Positions 28,233-37,268 of a stretch of DNA of 64,000 nt are shown here, piece after piece. The position numbers were made by a program, and so were the translations under genes. How positions within the stretch are numbered: position 1 is the first letter of the stretch; every line of letters begins with the position of its first letter. The notes beneath the pieces were generated by a model. It saw only the letters and a list, made by a program, of their open reading frames with translations. It was not told the origin of the DNA and did not search any database. This DNA comes from Pseudomonas taiwanensis (GTDB lineage: Bacteria > Pseudomonadota > Gammaproteobacteria > Pseudomonadales > Pseudomonadaceae), in assembly GCF_013393345.1 (NCBI RefSeq), contig NZ_QJRF01000039.1, positions 124,001-188,000 on the forward strand, written 5' to 3'.

Positions 28233-29099
28233 TCAGCTCACGCCAAGCTCGCGGATGCTTTCCTTGAGGTTCTCGAAGTCGTACTCCGACAACCCGACAT
28301 AGTCCAGCACCTGCGCGCGAATGCTCATCCACTCGTAATCCTCTGGCTGGTTGCCCAGCACCAGATGCGAGGCACAGATGTGCTCGGCCATCTTGAGGAT
28401 GGCCAGCAGCGTCTTGAGCTGGGCATCGCGAGCGGAATCGTCGGTGAAGATCGACAGTGCGTTGTGGTGGTTGGCGATGGCTTCGCAGAGATGCTCCGGC
28501 AAGCGCCAGGAGCGCGCCGTGAAGAATCCGACCACAGCGTGGTTGGTATTCAGCAGGCGATTCTCGGTGTCCACCACGCGGCGCTCAGGGCCAGCACTGG
28601 CGTAGGCCTCTTCCAGCACCATCATGTAGTCGGGGAAGCGCTTGAGCATCAGCGGGATGCCGCAATTGTGGAACAGGCCGAGGGCATAGGCCTCGTCGGC
28701 CGACTGGTAACCGATGCGCTTGGCCAGCGTCAGGCTGGTCATCGCGACGTCCTGGGCGGTGTCCCAGAAGCGGTTCAGGGTAAGGATGGTCTCATCGCTC
28801 ATCTCGCCCTTGATCGACTGTGCGTTGATCAGGTTGATCACCGTGTTGCAGCCGAGCAGGTTCACCGCCTGCTGGATCGAGGCGATGCGGTTGGTCAGGC
28901 CGAAAAAGGGCGAGTTGACGATCTTCAGCAGCGCGCCGGACAGGCCCGGGTCCTGGCTGATCAGGCGGGCGATGGACTTCAGGTCCGGGTTGGGCATGAC
29001 CTGCTCCATTTGCAGGTCGACCATGATCTGAGGTTGCGGCGGCACACTGATGCCCTGCAGGACCTGACGGATCTGATCTGCGGATAGTTCTTGAGCCAT
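28233..29099 (-). CDS. HDOD-domain signalling protein
   Basis: The 288-residue cytoplasmic protein has an HDOD domain, an HD-related output fold without the full metal-binding set. Recognised blocks are [22 protein letters not shown], read as [14 protein letters not shown], then [19 protein letters not shown] and [12 protein letters not shown] proteins link environmental or cell-cycle signals to gene expression or motility. The partner here is unknown. The ATG at 29099 (MAQELSADQ) replaces a longer frame lacking similarity. The 177-bp gap to the next gene is divergent. Confidence 0.88.
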   Translation of the reverse strand: MAQELSADQIRQVLQGISVPPQPQIMVDLQMEQVMPNPDLKSIARLISQDPGLSGALLKIVNSPFFGLTNRIASIQQAVNLLGCNTVINLINAQSIKGEMSDETILTLNRFWDTAQDVAMTSLTLAKRIGYQSADEAYALGLFHNCGIPLMLKRFPDYMMVLEEAYASAGPERRVVDTENRLLNTNHAVVGFFTARSWRLPEHLCEAIANHHNALSIFTDDSARDAQLKTLLAILKMAEHICASHLVLGNQPEDYEWMSIRAQVLDYVGLSEYDFENLKESIRELGVS

Positions 29100-29276
29100 G
29101 GGAATGAGAGGGAAGTTTGACCGAGTCGACAGTCTACCCGGTTGCACCAATCACTTGCTCGGGATTTCCAGGCATTTTCCGACCATCGTGCCAGGTCGCC
29201 TACAGCACCGCCGGGCGGCCCCCGGAGCCTGCGCGGGCTGGGGTATAATCCCCGCCTTTTTTCCGGAGAGCGACAC

Positions 29277-30473
29277 ATGTCCCTGCCCAGCCTGCGCCTC
29301 AAAGCCAACGCCGATCGACGCCTGCGCGCCGGCCACCTGTGGGTCTACAGCAACGAAGTGGACGTGGTCGCCACCCCGATGAGCCTCTTCCAGCCGGGCG
29401 ACCAGGCCATCCTCGAAGCCGCTGGCGGCAAGCCCCTGGGCGTGGTCGCCATTTCGCCGAACAACCTGATCTGCGCCCGCCTGGTGTCCCGTGACATCAA
29501 GCACAGCCTGGACAAGTCCCTCCTGGTGCATCGCATCAACGTCGCCTTGAGTCTGCGCGAGCGCCTCTTCGACAAGCCCTTCTACCGCCTGGTCTACGGC
29601 GACTCCGACCTGCTGCCGGGCCTGGTGGTGGACCGCTTCGGCGATCACCTGGTGGTGCAACTTGCTTCCGCCGCCATGGAGCGCAACAAGGACGCCGTGC
29701 TCGACGCCCTGGTGCAGGTCCTCAAACCTCGCGGCGTGCTCTGGAAGAACGACTCCAGCGCGCGTGACGCCGAAGGCCTGGAGCGCTACGTGGACACTGC
29801 CTTCGGTGTGGTGCCCGAGTGGGTCGCCCTGGAAGAGAACGGCGTGAAGTTCGAGGCCCCGGTCATGGAAGGCCAGAAGACCGGCTGGTTCTACGACCAC
29901 CGCATGAACCGCGCGCGCCTGGCGCCCTACGTGAAGGGCAAGCGCGTCCTCGACCTGTTCAGCTACATCGGCGGCTGGGGCGTGCAGGCCGCGGCCTTCG
30001 GCGCCAGCGAAGTGTTCTGCGTCGACGCCTCCGGCTTCGCCCTCGACGGCGTGGAGCGCAACGCGACCCTCAATGGCGTGGCCGAACAGGTCACCTGCGT
30101 GGAAGGTGACGTGTTCGAAGCCCTCAAGGAACTGAAAGCCGCCGAAGAGCGCTTCGACGTGGTCGTCGCCGACCCGCCCGCCTTCATCAAGCGCAAGAAG
30201 GACCTGAAGAACGGCGAGGCCGCCTACCGCCGCCTCAACGAGCAAGCCATGCGCCTGCTGAACAAGGACGGCATCCTGGTCAGCGCCTCCTGCTCCATGC
30301 ACCTGCCGGAAGACGACCTGCAGAACATCCTGCTCAACAGTGCCCGCCACCTGGATCGCAATATCCAGCTGCTGGAGCGCGGCGGCCAGGGTCCGGACCA
30401 CCCCGTGCACCCGGCCATCGCCGAGACCCGCTACATCAAGAGCCTGACGGTTCGCCTGCTGCCGAACAGCTAA
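29277..30473 (+). CDS. RlmI-like class I SAM-dependent rRNA (cytosine-5) methyltransferase
   Basis: The 398-residue protein has an N-terminal PUA domain (LKANADRRLRAGHLWVYSNEV). A linker (YGDSDLLPGLVVDRFGDHLV) and a Rossmann methyltransferase domain follow, with VLDLFSYIGGWGVQAAAFGA and the catalytic VVADPPAFIKRKKD. This fits RlmI, which makes m5C in 23S rRNA; close paralogues exist, so the target is not certain. ATG at 29277 follows CCGGAGAG. A TATAAT at 29244-29249 is a likely -10, though no clear -35 is seen. About 259 bp follow before ilvD. Confidence 0.9.
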   Translation: MSLPSLRLKANADRRLRAGHLWVYSNEVDVVATPMSLFQPGDQAILEAAGGKPLGVVAISPNNLICARLVSRDIKHSLDKSLLVHRINVALSLRERLFDKPFYRLVYGDSDLLPGLVVDRFGDHLVVQLASAAMERNKDAVLDALVQVLKPRGVLWKNDSSARDAEGLERYVDTAFGVVPEWVALEENGVKFEAPVMEGQKTGWFYDHRMNRARLAPYVKGKRVLDLFSYIGGWGVQAAAFGASEVFCVDASGFALDGVERNATLNGVAEQVTCVEGDVFEALKELKAAEERFDVVVADPPAFIKRKKDLKNGEAAYRRLNEQAMRLLNKDGILVSASCSMHLPEDDLQNILLNSARHLDRNIQLLERGGQGPDHPVHPAIAETRYIKSLTVRLLPNS

Positions 30474-30490
30474 GCACCTCCGCCCAGCAT

Positions 30491-30514
30491 CGGGCCGGCC
30501 GCTGCGCCGGCCCG
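30491..30514. terminator. GC-rich stem-loop after the RlmI-like gene
   Basis: CGGGCCGGC and GCCGGCCCG form a perfect 9-bp stem with a 6-base loop, 18 bp past the stop. No T-run follows, so it is a stabilising or Rho-assisted end rather than a classic terminator. The rest of the gap to ilvD shows no gene. Confidence 0.4.
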
Positions 30515-30732
30515 ACCGCCAGCCTTTCCCTGCCGGCCGGGCCCGGCGTAGAATCGGGCCATTCCTCGCCAACCATCCTCCGGCGGGCCAGTGAGCTTCG
30601 GCCGAGCGAGCGGTGACCCCGCCCCGCCTTCCGGCCACCACCGACCGAATGGCCATCTGCCGTTTGCATCCGGTATGTTGCGCGCTCACGATGAGACTCT
30701 TATCGATACCTGATTAGCCGCAGGAAACCGTC

Positions 30733-32571
30733 ATGCCCGATTACCGCTCGAAAACCTCTACCCACGGCCGCAACATGGCCGGCGCCCGTGCCTTGTGGCG
30801 CGCCACCGGGATGAAGGACGAGGACTTCAAGAAGCCGATCATCGCCATCGCCAACTCCTTCACCCAGTTCGTGCCCGGTCACGTGCACCTGAAGGACCTG
30901 GGCCAGCTGGTCGCCCGCGAGATCGAAAAGCACGGCGGCGTGGCCAAGGAATTCAACACCATCGCCGTGGACGACGGCATCGCCATGGGCCACGACGGCA
31001 TGCTCTATTCCCTGCCGAGCCGCGAGATCATCGCCGACTCCGTGGAATACATGGTCAACGCCCACTGCGCCGACGCCATCGTCTGCATCTCCAACTGCGA
31101 CAAGATCACCCCCGGCATGCTGATGGCCGCCCTGCGCCTGAACATCCCGGTGGTCTTCGTCTCCGGCGGCCCGATGGAAGCCGGCAAGACCAAGCTGGCT
31201 AACCACGGTCTGGACCTGGTGGACGCCATGGTCGCGGCCGCCGACGACTCCTGCTCCGACGAGAAAGTCGCCGAGTACGAGCGCAGCGCCTGCCCCACCT
31301 GCGGTTCCTGCTCCGGCATGTTCACCGCCAACTCCATGAACTGCCTGACCGAGGCCCTCGGCCTGGCGCTGCCGGGCAACGGCTCGACCCTGGCCACCCA
31401 CAGCGACCGCGAGCAGCTGTTCCTGCGCGCCGGCCGCCTGGCCGTCGAGCTGTGCCAGCGCTACTACGGCGAAGGCGACGAGTCCGTGCTGCCGCGCAAC
31501 GTTGCCAGCTTCAAGGCGTTCGAGAACGCCATGACCCTGGACATCGCCATGGGCGGCTCGACCAACACCATCCTGCACCTGCTGGCCGCCGCCCAGGAGG
31601 CGGAGATCGACTTCGACCTGCGCGACATCGATCGCCTGTCGCGCAAGGTGCCGCAGCTGTGCAAGGTGGCGCCGAACATCCAGAAGTACCACATGGAAGA
31701 CGTGCACCGCGCCGGCGGCATCTTCTCCATCCTCGGTGAACTGGCCCGTGGTGGCCTGCTGCACACCGACGTGCCCACCGTGCACAGCCCGAGCATGAGC
31801 GATGCCATCGCCCAGTGGGACATCACCCAGACCCAGGACGAGGCCGTACACACCTTCTTCAAGGCCGGCCCGGCAGGCATCCCGACCCAGACCGCATTCA
31901 GCCAGTCCACCCGCTGGGCGACGCTGGACGACGACCGCGCCGAAGGCTGCATCCGCAGCGTCGAGCACGCCTACTCCCAGGAAGGTGGCCTCGCGGTTCT
32001 TTACGGCAACATCGCCCTCGACGGCTGCGTGGTGAAGACCGCCGGCGTGGACGAGTCCATCCATGTGTTCGAAGGCACCGCGAAGATCTTCGAAAGCCAG
32101 GACGCCGCGGTGAAGGGCATCCTCGCCGACGAAGTGAAGGCCGGCGACGTGGTGATCATCCGCTACGAAGGCCCGAAAGGCGGCCCGGGCATGCAGGAAA
32201 TGCTCTACCCCACCAGCTACCTGAAGTCCAAGGGGCTGGGCAAGCAGTGCGCCCTGCTCACCGACGGCCGCTTCTCCGGCGGCACTTCGGGCCTGTCCAT
32301 CGGCCACGCTTCGCCTGAAGCCGCTGCCGGCGGCGCCATCGGCCTGGTGGAGGACGGCGACAGGATTCACATCGACATCCACAACCGCACCATCCAGCTG
32401 CTGGTCAGCGATGAAGAGCTGTCCCACCGTCGCCATGTGCAGGACAAGAAGGGCTGGAAACCGGTCGCGCCGCGCGCGCGCAAGGTCACCACCGCGCTCA
32501 AGGCCTACGCCCTGCTCGCCACCAGCGCCGACAAGGGCGCGGTGCGCAACAAGTCGATGCTCGAAGGCTGA
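30733..32571 (+). CDS. ilvD: Dihydroxy-acid dehydratase
   Basis: IlvD dehydrates dihydroxy-acids in valine, leucine and isoleucine synthesis. The 612-residue protein has the Fe-S cysteines in [10 protein letters not shown] and [17 protein letters not shown], the Mg-binding region [12 protein letters not shown], and the C-terminal [19 protein letters not shown]. Length is canonical. AGGAAACC upstream supports the ATG at 30733. It marks the last backbone gene before a glycan island. Confidence 0.97.
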   Translation: MPDYRSKTSTHGRNMAGARALWRATGMKDEDFKKPIIAIANSFTQFVPGHVHLKDLGQLVAREIEKHGGVAKEFNTIAVDDGIAMGHDGMLYSLPSREIIADSVEYMVNAHCADAIVCISNCDKITPGMLMAALRLNIPVVFVSGGPMEAGKTKLANHGLDLVDAMVAAADDSCSDEKVAEYERSACPTCGSCSGMFTANSMNCLTEALGLALPGNGSTLATHSDREQLFLRAGRLAVELCQRYYGEGDESVLPRNVASFKAFENAMTLDIAMGGSTNTILHLLAAAQEAEIDFDLRDIDRLSRKVPQLCKVAPNIQKYHMEDVHRAGGIFSILGELARGGLLHTDVPTVHSPSMSDAIAQWDITQTQDEAVHTFFKAGPAGIPTQTAFSQSTRWATLDDDRAEGCIRSVEHAYSQEGGLAVLYGNIALDGCVVKTAGVDESIHVFEGTAKIFESQDAAVKGILADEVKAGDVVIIRYEGPKGGPGMQEMLYPTSYLKSKGLGKQCALLTDGRFSGGTSGLSIGHASPEAAAGGAIGLVEDGDRIHIDIHNRTIQLLVSDEELSHRRHVQDKKGWKPVAPRARKVTTALKAYALLATSADKGAVRNKSMLEG

Positions 32572-32572
32572 C

Positions 32573-32606
32573 AAAATAAAAAGTGGCTCGTCGATGTGGC
32601 GAGCCA
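32573..32606 (-). terminator. Stem-loop after ilvD with T-rich tail on the minus strand
   Basis: TGGCTCG (32584-32590) and CGAGCCA (32600-32606) form a 7-bp stem. The T-rich tail (ACTTTTTATTTTG) lies on the minus strand, so it would stop leftward transcription entering ilvD. On the plus strand it could still end the ilvD transcript weakly. Confidence 0.35.
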
Positions 32607-32687
32607 GTACCCTTGCGCCCTGACACAGACAACGCCGGACACCTGGACAGTATCCGGCGGTTCCAGTGACTGACCTTGGGTTAGGTA

Positions 32688-33437
32688 ATGCAAGAGCACC
32701 AGACAGGCCGCCCCCAGAAGAAAGTAGCCATACTGCAATCGAACTACATCCCCTGGAAGGGATACTTCGACATGATTGCCGCCGTGGATGAATTCATTCT
32801 CTACGACGACATGCAGTACACACGGCGAGATTGGCGTAATCGTAATCAGATTAAAACGCCGCAAGGTCTTCAATGGCTTACAGTTCCCGTGAAGGTGAAG
32901 GGAAAGTACCACCAGGCCATCCGAGAAACTGAAATAGACGGTAAAGACTGGGCAATGGCTCACTGGAAAGCCCTTACCCAGAATTACAAGCGCGCCAAGC
33001 ACTTCAGTTCGATCGCTCAAGAGCTGGAACCTCTTTACCTCGACAACGATTACGAATTTATTTCACAGCTCAACAGAGCCTTGATTGAATGGGCCTGCGG
33101 GAAACTCTCAATCCAGACAAAAATCTCCAACAGCTGGGATTACAAACTCATTGACGGCAAAACTGAGAGACTTGCCGACCTGTGTGAACAAGCAGGTGGA
33201 ACCCACTACATCTCCGGCCCCGCCGCAAGAAGTTATATTGACGAATCAGTTTTCGACGAGAAAAACCTGCAACTGTCCTGGTTTGACTACGACGGATACA
33301 AAGAGTACCCGCAGCTTTGGGGGGAGTTCTCCCATGGCGTATCCATTCTGGATCTTCTATTTAACTGCGGACCCGCCTCTCATGAGCTCCTGAGATTCAC
33401 GCACCGCAGTCGCAGCGCTGACGATATAACCAGATGA
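32688..33437 (+). CDS. WbqC-like family protein
   Basis: The 249-residue protein matches the WbqC-like family: [18 protein letters not shown], then [21 protein letters not shown] (read as [14 protein letters not shown]) and a late [13 protein letters not shown]. Members sit in O-antigen, capsule and other glycan clusters, and their biochemical role is unresolved. Its stop overlaps the next gene by 4 bp, so it starts a tightly packed run of six glycan genes. AT-richer codons than ilvD suggest the island was acquired. Confidence 0.85.
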   Translation: MQEHQTGRPQKKVAILQSNYIPWKGYFDMIAAVDEFILYDDMQYTRRDWRNRNQIKTPQGLQWLTVPVKVKGKYHQAIRETEIDGKDWAMAHWKALTQNYKRAKHFSSIAQELEPLYLDNDYEFISQLNRALIEWACGKLSIQTKISNSWDYKLIDGKTERLADLCEQAGGTHYISGPAARSYIDESVFDEKNLQLSWFDYDGYKEYPQLWGEFSHGVSILDLLFNCGPASHELLRFTHRSRSADDITR

Positions 33438-34375
33438 GCAGCCCTAGCTTGAATAAAGTCTCGATCGTCTCGACGCTTTACCAGTCGTCCGCATACATCA
33501 ACGAATTCGTTGAGCGCGCTAGCCTGGCCGCCACCCAGCTTGCGCTTGACTACGAGATAATCCTGGTCAACGACGGTTCCCCGGACAATTCGCTCGAAAA
33601 AGCCATCATCCATGCCGAAAACAATCCTCATGTAAAAGTAATTGATCTATCGAGGAACTTTGGCCACCACAAGGCGATGATGACGGGTCTCGCGCACGCT
33701 TCCGGTGATTTGATCTTCCTGATCGACAGCGACCTTGAGGAAGAGCCGGAGTGGCTGAACAGGTTCTATGGGAGGTTGACGTCCGAGCACTGCGATGTCG
33801 TATATGGCGTCCAGGAGGCGCGTAAAGGCGGTCTCGTAGAGCGGATAACCGGGCAATGGTTCTATCCTCTTTTTCGAACACTGACTGGGCTTTCGCTCCC
33901 GGAGAACATCGTCACAGCGCGCCTGATGACGCGCCGGTACGTGGACTCCCTGTTGGCGCACGAAGAAAGAGAGGTCTTCATGGCCGGCCTTTGGTACATC
34001 ACCGGTTATCGTCAGGTCGCCGAAGTCATCAAAAAGCACAGCACCAGCGAGAGCACCTATACATTCCGCCGCAAGATGTCCCTGCTCGTGAACTCCGTCA
34101 CTTCCTTCAGCAATACTCCGCTGATCGGAATCTTCTATGTCGGCATCTCCATTTCGGCACTCGCGAGCCTTTACATTGCATATCTGGCAGTTCAATGGCT
34201 CTTCTTGACCCGACCATTGAGTGGATGGACATCCGTAATGGCTTCGATCTGGCTGATTGGTGGCCTGATCATCTCTTTCATAGGTGTTGTTGGAATATAT
34301 CTCTCGAAGATATTTTCAGAGGTAAAACGACGTCCCTACACCATCGTGCGGCGAGTATATGAAAGTAAAAAGTGA
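33434..34375 (+). CDS. GtrB/ArnC-like polyprenyl-phosphate glycosyltransferase
   Basis: The 313-residue protein has a GT2 domain with [20 protein letters not shown], the metal site DSDLEEEP and the linker [15 protein letters not shown]. Two C-terminal helices (about 232-262 and 268-292) follow, as in GtrB and ArnC. These load a sugar onto undecaprenyl phosphate at the cytosolic face. With a GtrA-type flippase downstream and a GT-C protein nearby it would supply the sugar donor for periplasmic modification. It overlaps both neighbours (4 and 17 bp). Confidence 0.9.
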   Translation: MSSPSLNKVSIVSTLYQSSAYINEFVERASLAATQLALDYEIILVNDGSPDNSLEKAIIHAENNPHVKVIDLSRNFGHHKAMMTGLAHASGDLIFLIDSDLEEEPEWLNRFYGRLTSEHCDVVYGVQEARKGGLVERITGQWFYPLFRTLTGLSLPENIVTARLMTRRYVDSLLAHEEREVFMAGLWYITGYRQVAEVIKKHSTSESTYTFRRKMSLLVNSVTSFSNTPLIGIFYVGISISALASLYIAYLAVQWLFLTRPLSGWTSVMASIWLIGGLIISFIGVVGIYLSKIFSEVKRRPYTIVRRVYESKK

Positions 34376-34991
34376 CATTCTCTCCGAGATTGCCGATTAC
34401 TACTCCACCAAACTCGCTGAGCATGGTGAAACGCCACGAGGTGTGGACTGGAATGGTGAGGAAGGCCATACACTTCGGTTCGTTCAGCTTGCCAAACTCA
34501 TCGAAGGGTCCTTGAGCTACTCGCTGAATGATCTCGGTTGCGGGTACGGCGCGCTGTACGAGCACCTCAGCGCCCTACACGGAAACCTTTCCTACTATGG
34601 CTATGACATCTCGCACGAGATGATCGCGGCGGCATCTCGTCGCCATGAAGGAAAGAGCAACTGCCACTTCGTGGAGTCCCACCGACCTACAATCGAGGCC
34701 GACTACGGAATCGCCAGTGGCATATTCAATGTACGACTTGGCCGCTCCGATGAAGAGTGGAAAGAGCACCTGATCATCGCACTGGACGCACTGAACGAAA
34801 CGAGTCGCAAGGGCTTTACCTTCAACTGCCTGACATCGTATTCGGATACGCACAAGATGCGTGATTACCTGTATTACGCCGACCCGTGTGAACTGTTCGA
34901 CCTTTGCAAGCGCCGCTATTCTAGAAACGTCGCCCTGCTCCATGACTACGGGCTCTATGAGTTCACGATACTGGTGAGAAAAGACAAATGA
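34359..34991 (+). CDS. SAM-dependent methyltransferase in the glycan island
   Basis: The 210-residue class I methyltransferase has the SAM loop LNDLGCGYGALYEHLSAL and an acidic strand end YGYDIS. Other parts are diverged. The N-terminal helical stretch (IADYYSTKLAEHGETPRGVDWN) is typical of small methyltransferases in sugar clusters. It overlaps the GtrB-like gene by 17 bp and the acyltransferase by 4 bp. I infer O- or N-methylation of a sugar; the acceptor is unknown. Confidence 0.82.
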   Translation: MKVKSDILSEIADYYSTKLAEHGETPRGVDWNGEEGHTLRFVQLAKLIEGSLSYSLNDLGCGYGALYEHLSALHGNLSYYGYDISHEMIAAASRRHEGKSNCHFVESHRPTIEADYGIASGIFNVRLGRSDEEWKEHLIIALDALNETSRKGFTFNCLTSYSDTHKMRDYLYYADPCELFDLCKRRYSRNVALLHDYGLYEFTILVRKDK

Positions 34992-35653
34992 AAACACCAC
35001 TAGTTATCTTCGGCACTGGGGACATAGCTCAGCTTGCCCATTACTACTTCAGCAACGACAGCGATTTCCAGGTCGTTGCATTCACGGTGGATGCAGCCTT
35101 CATTACGTCCAGCGAGTTCCTGGGGCTTCCCGTGGTCCCGTTCGAAGAGATCGATACCCACTATCCGCCGGCTGACAACCGACTCTTCATTGCCTTGAGC
35201 TACTCAAAACTGAATGAGGTTCGCAAGGAGAAGTACCTGGCTGCCAGAGCGCTCGGCTACAAACTGGCCAGCTACGTCAGCTCCCACGCTACGGTCCTGA
35301 ATGACAACCAGATTGGCGATAACTGCTTCATTCTCGAAGACAACACTATTCAGCCCTTCGTGCGTATCGGAAACAACGTCACCCTGTGGAGCGGCAATCA
35401 CATTGGCCACCATTCCACGATCAAGGATCACTGCTTCATTGCTTCGCACGTAGTGATATCCGGCGGCGTCGAAATTCAGGAGATGTGTTTCATCGGAGTC
35501 AACGCGACGCTGCGAGATCACATCAAGGTAGGGGAAAAGTGCGTAATAGGCGCCGGCGTCCTGCTACTGAAGGATGCCGAGGCGGAGGGTCTCTATATCG
35601 GCGCACCGAGTGAACGCTCTCCGGTGCCAAGCACCAGGCTCAAAAAGATCTGA
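34988..35653 (+). CDS. NeuD/PglD-type sugar O/N-acyltransferase
   Basis: The 221-residue protein has an N-terminal Rossmann-like PglD domain (LVIFGTGDIAQLAHYYF). A left-handed beta-helix of hexapeptide repeats follows (IGDNCFILEDNTIQPFVRIGNNVTLWSGNHIGHHS is the repeat zone), with the catalytic-type His in NHIGHHS. PglD-like enzymes acetylate the 4-amino group of UDP-amino sugars. With wecE at 38981 making a 4-amino-6-deoxy sugar, N-acylation of that amine is a reasonable inference. 4-bp overlap with the methyltransferase. Confidence 0.87.
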   Translation: MKTPLVIFGTGDIAQLAHYYFSNDSDFQVVAFTVDAAFITSSEFLGLPVVPFEEIDTHYPPADNRLFIALSYSKLNEVRKEKYLAARALGYKLASYVSSHATVLNDNQIGDNCFILEDNTIQPFVRIGNNVTLWSGNHIGHHSTIKDHCFIASHVVISGGVEIQEMCFIGVNATLRDHIKVGEKCVIGAGVLLLKDAEAEGLYIGAPSERSPVPSTRLKKI

Positions 35654-35656
35654 CCC

Positions 35657-36562
35657 ATGAAATGGAAGAAACTCGGCCAGGTGTTCTGTCCGTCCGGAGA
35701 ATTCGAATGGATGCATTCGCACGCAGCGAATCCGGTTGCAGATCACGTCGGCGGCAATCGCTTTCGAATCTATTTCAGCACGCGCGATCAACAGAACCGC
35801 TCCAGCATTGCCTGGGTGGAGATCGAAATGTCGGCCCCGACCCAGGTTGTCAGGGTTTGCAAAGAGCCCGTGCTGTCACCCGGCCCGATTGGATGCTTCG
35901 ACGATAGTGGCTGCTCGATTGGATCGATCGTACGCGTCGGTGATCTGCATTATCTCTATTACATGGGCTGGAACCTCGGCGTAACCGTGCCCTGGAGGAA
36001 CTCGATCGGCCTGGCCATCTCTGCAGATGGTGGCCAGACCTACCGGAGACACTCCCTGGCTCCGCTGATGGATCGATCCGCGGAAGATCCCTACACGCTT
36101 TCCTATCCCTGGGTAGTTCGGAACACTGATGGTTGGCACATGTGGTACGGCTCCAATCTGGAGTGGGGTGCCACCCAGGCCGACATGTCACATTTCATCA
36201 AATACGCCAGTTCGGACGACGGACTGAGCTGGTCCCGTAATGGCCACGTTGTGATCACGCCGGAAAGCGAAAGCGAGTACGCATTCGCTCGGCCCTGCGT
36301 TGTGCAGCAAGGCGGAAAACACCTCATGTGGTACGCCTATCGCGGGGAAAGCTATCGCATCGGTTATGCGGAATCCCACGATGGTCGCACCTGGACACGC
36401 CGAGACGAGCTGTCGGGAATAACCGTCAGCGAAGGTCATTGGGATGGCCTCAGCATTGAGTATCCCAGCGTCTTCAGCCACCAGGGCCGGCAGTACCTGC
36501 TGTACTGCGGTGACGGCTATGGCAAGACCGGTTTCGGTATCGCGGTTGCAACAGATGATTAG
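35657..36562 (+). CDS. Five-bladed beta-propeller glycosidase-like protein
   Basis: The 301-residue protein has repeated blades with W/Y-rich edges: FRIYFSTRDQQNRSSIAW, LHYLYYMGWN, WHMWYGSNLEW, HLMWYAYRGES and YLLYCGDGYG. Such repeats resemble GH43/GH32/GH130-type five-bladed propellers. There is no signal peptide, so it is probably cytosolic. Catalytic acids cannot be assigned with certainty. Homologues appear in sugar-modification clusters. It starts 3 bp after the acyltransferase stop and overlaps the GtrA gene by 8 bp. Confidence 0.7.
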   Translation: MKWKKLGQVFCPSGEFEWMHSHAANPVADHVGGNRFRIYFSTRDQQNRSSIAWVEIEMSAPTQVVRVCKEPVLSPGPIGCFDDSGCSIGSIVRVGDLHYLYYMGWNLGVTVPWRNSIGLAISADGGQTYRRHSLAPLMDRSAEDPYTLSYPWVVRNTDGWHMWYGSNLEWGATQADMSHFIKYASSDDGLSWSRNGHVVITPESESEYAFARPCVVQQGGKHLMWYAYRGESYRIGYAESHDGRTWTRRDELSGITVSEGHWDGLSIEYPSVFSHQGRQYLLYCGDGYGKTGFGIAVATDD

Positions 36563-36983
36563 GCAAAAGCTGATCAGCAACAGTTCGATCAGGCAGCTCT
36601 TGCGCTACGCGGTGGTGGGCGTCATCAGCAACTGCTCCGGCTACATGGTGTACCTGCTGCTCACCTATCTGGGCATGACACCCAAGATCGCAATGACGAT
36701 TCTGTACTGCGTCGGGGCTGGGGTCGGGTTCTTTGGCAACCGGAAATGGGCGTTTGAGCATGATGGCCACTATCTCGGTGCAGCAATCCGCTATATGTGC
36801 GCTCACATCCTCGGCTATACGACAAGCCTGTTGCTGCTGCTCATATTCCACGACCACCTTGGTTACCCTCACCAACTTGTCCAGGCAGTCTCGATTGTGA
36901 TCGTTGCATTGCAGCTCTTTGCCACCTTCAAGTTCTTTGTATTTCCTCAAGGCCGCAAGGCCACGAAACAAAGATCTGCCTGA
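36555..36983 (+). CDS. GtrA-family membrane protein (putative lipid-linked sugar flippase)
   Basis: The 142-residue protein has four helices and the GtrA start pattern QLLRYAVVGVISNCSGYMVYLLL. The conserved GFFGNRKWAFEH block and an end FATFKFFVFPQ follow. GtrA proteins are believed to flip undecaprenyl-phosphate-linked sugars to the periplasm. The ATG at 36555 gives the typical length; a longer frame lies inside the propeller gene. It is the last plus-strand gene of the island, ending before a bidirectional terminator. Confidence 0.88.
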   Translation: MIRQKLISNSSIRQLLRYAVVGVISNCSGYMVYLLLTYLGMTPKIAMTILYCVGAGVGFFGNRKWAFEHDGHYLGAAIRYMCAHILGYTTSLLLLLIFHDHLGYPHQLVQAVSIVIVALQLFATFKFFVFPQGRKATKQRSA

Positions 36984-37222
36984 CTTGCGGCGCGAACTAC
37001 TGTTCCAGCATCGTGACGCTTCTGCTTCCAGCGATGCTGGCCTCTCGCTTGACGCAGAAACGCACCAGCAATGCTCACTACGACGCAACCGCAGAGTTCA
37101 AATTGCCCAGACTGCTCAACTAGTGCTTCGAAATGGCAATGAACGTGGAGTGCGCACTAATCCGCACAGGTTTGAGACTCCCCATCGGCGGCTCCCGCCT
37201 GGTTATCGCGAGAAAACGCTAG

Positions 37223-37262
37223 GGAAAAGAGTGGCCATGGCACCACCATGGCCGACTTTTCC
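37223..37262. terminator. Bidirectional terminator between convergent glycan genes
   Basis: A perfect GGCCATGG / CCATGGCC stem (37233-37253) with a 5-base loop is extended by GGAAAAG on the left and CTTTTCC on the right. This gives a T-run on both strands. It lies 6 bp past the stop of the convergent GT-C gene. The remainder of 36984-37222 shows no supported gene. Confidence 0.75.
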
Positions 37263-37268
37263 AATGGT

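Noticed and set aside
30700-32574. 624-codon minus-strand open frame across ilvD
   Set aside because: It is antisense of a clear dihydroxy-acid dehydratase; long shadows are common at this GC content.
36984-37222. Small coding frame between the GtrA and GT-C-like genes
   Set aside because: Open frames here lack ribosome sites and any recognisable protein character.
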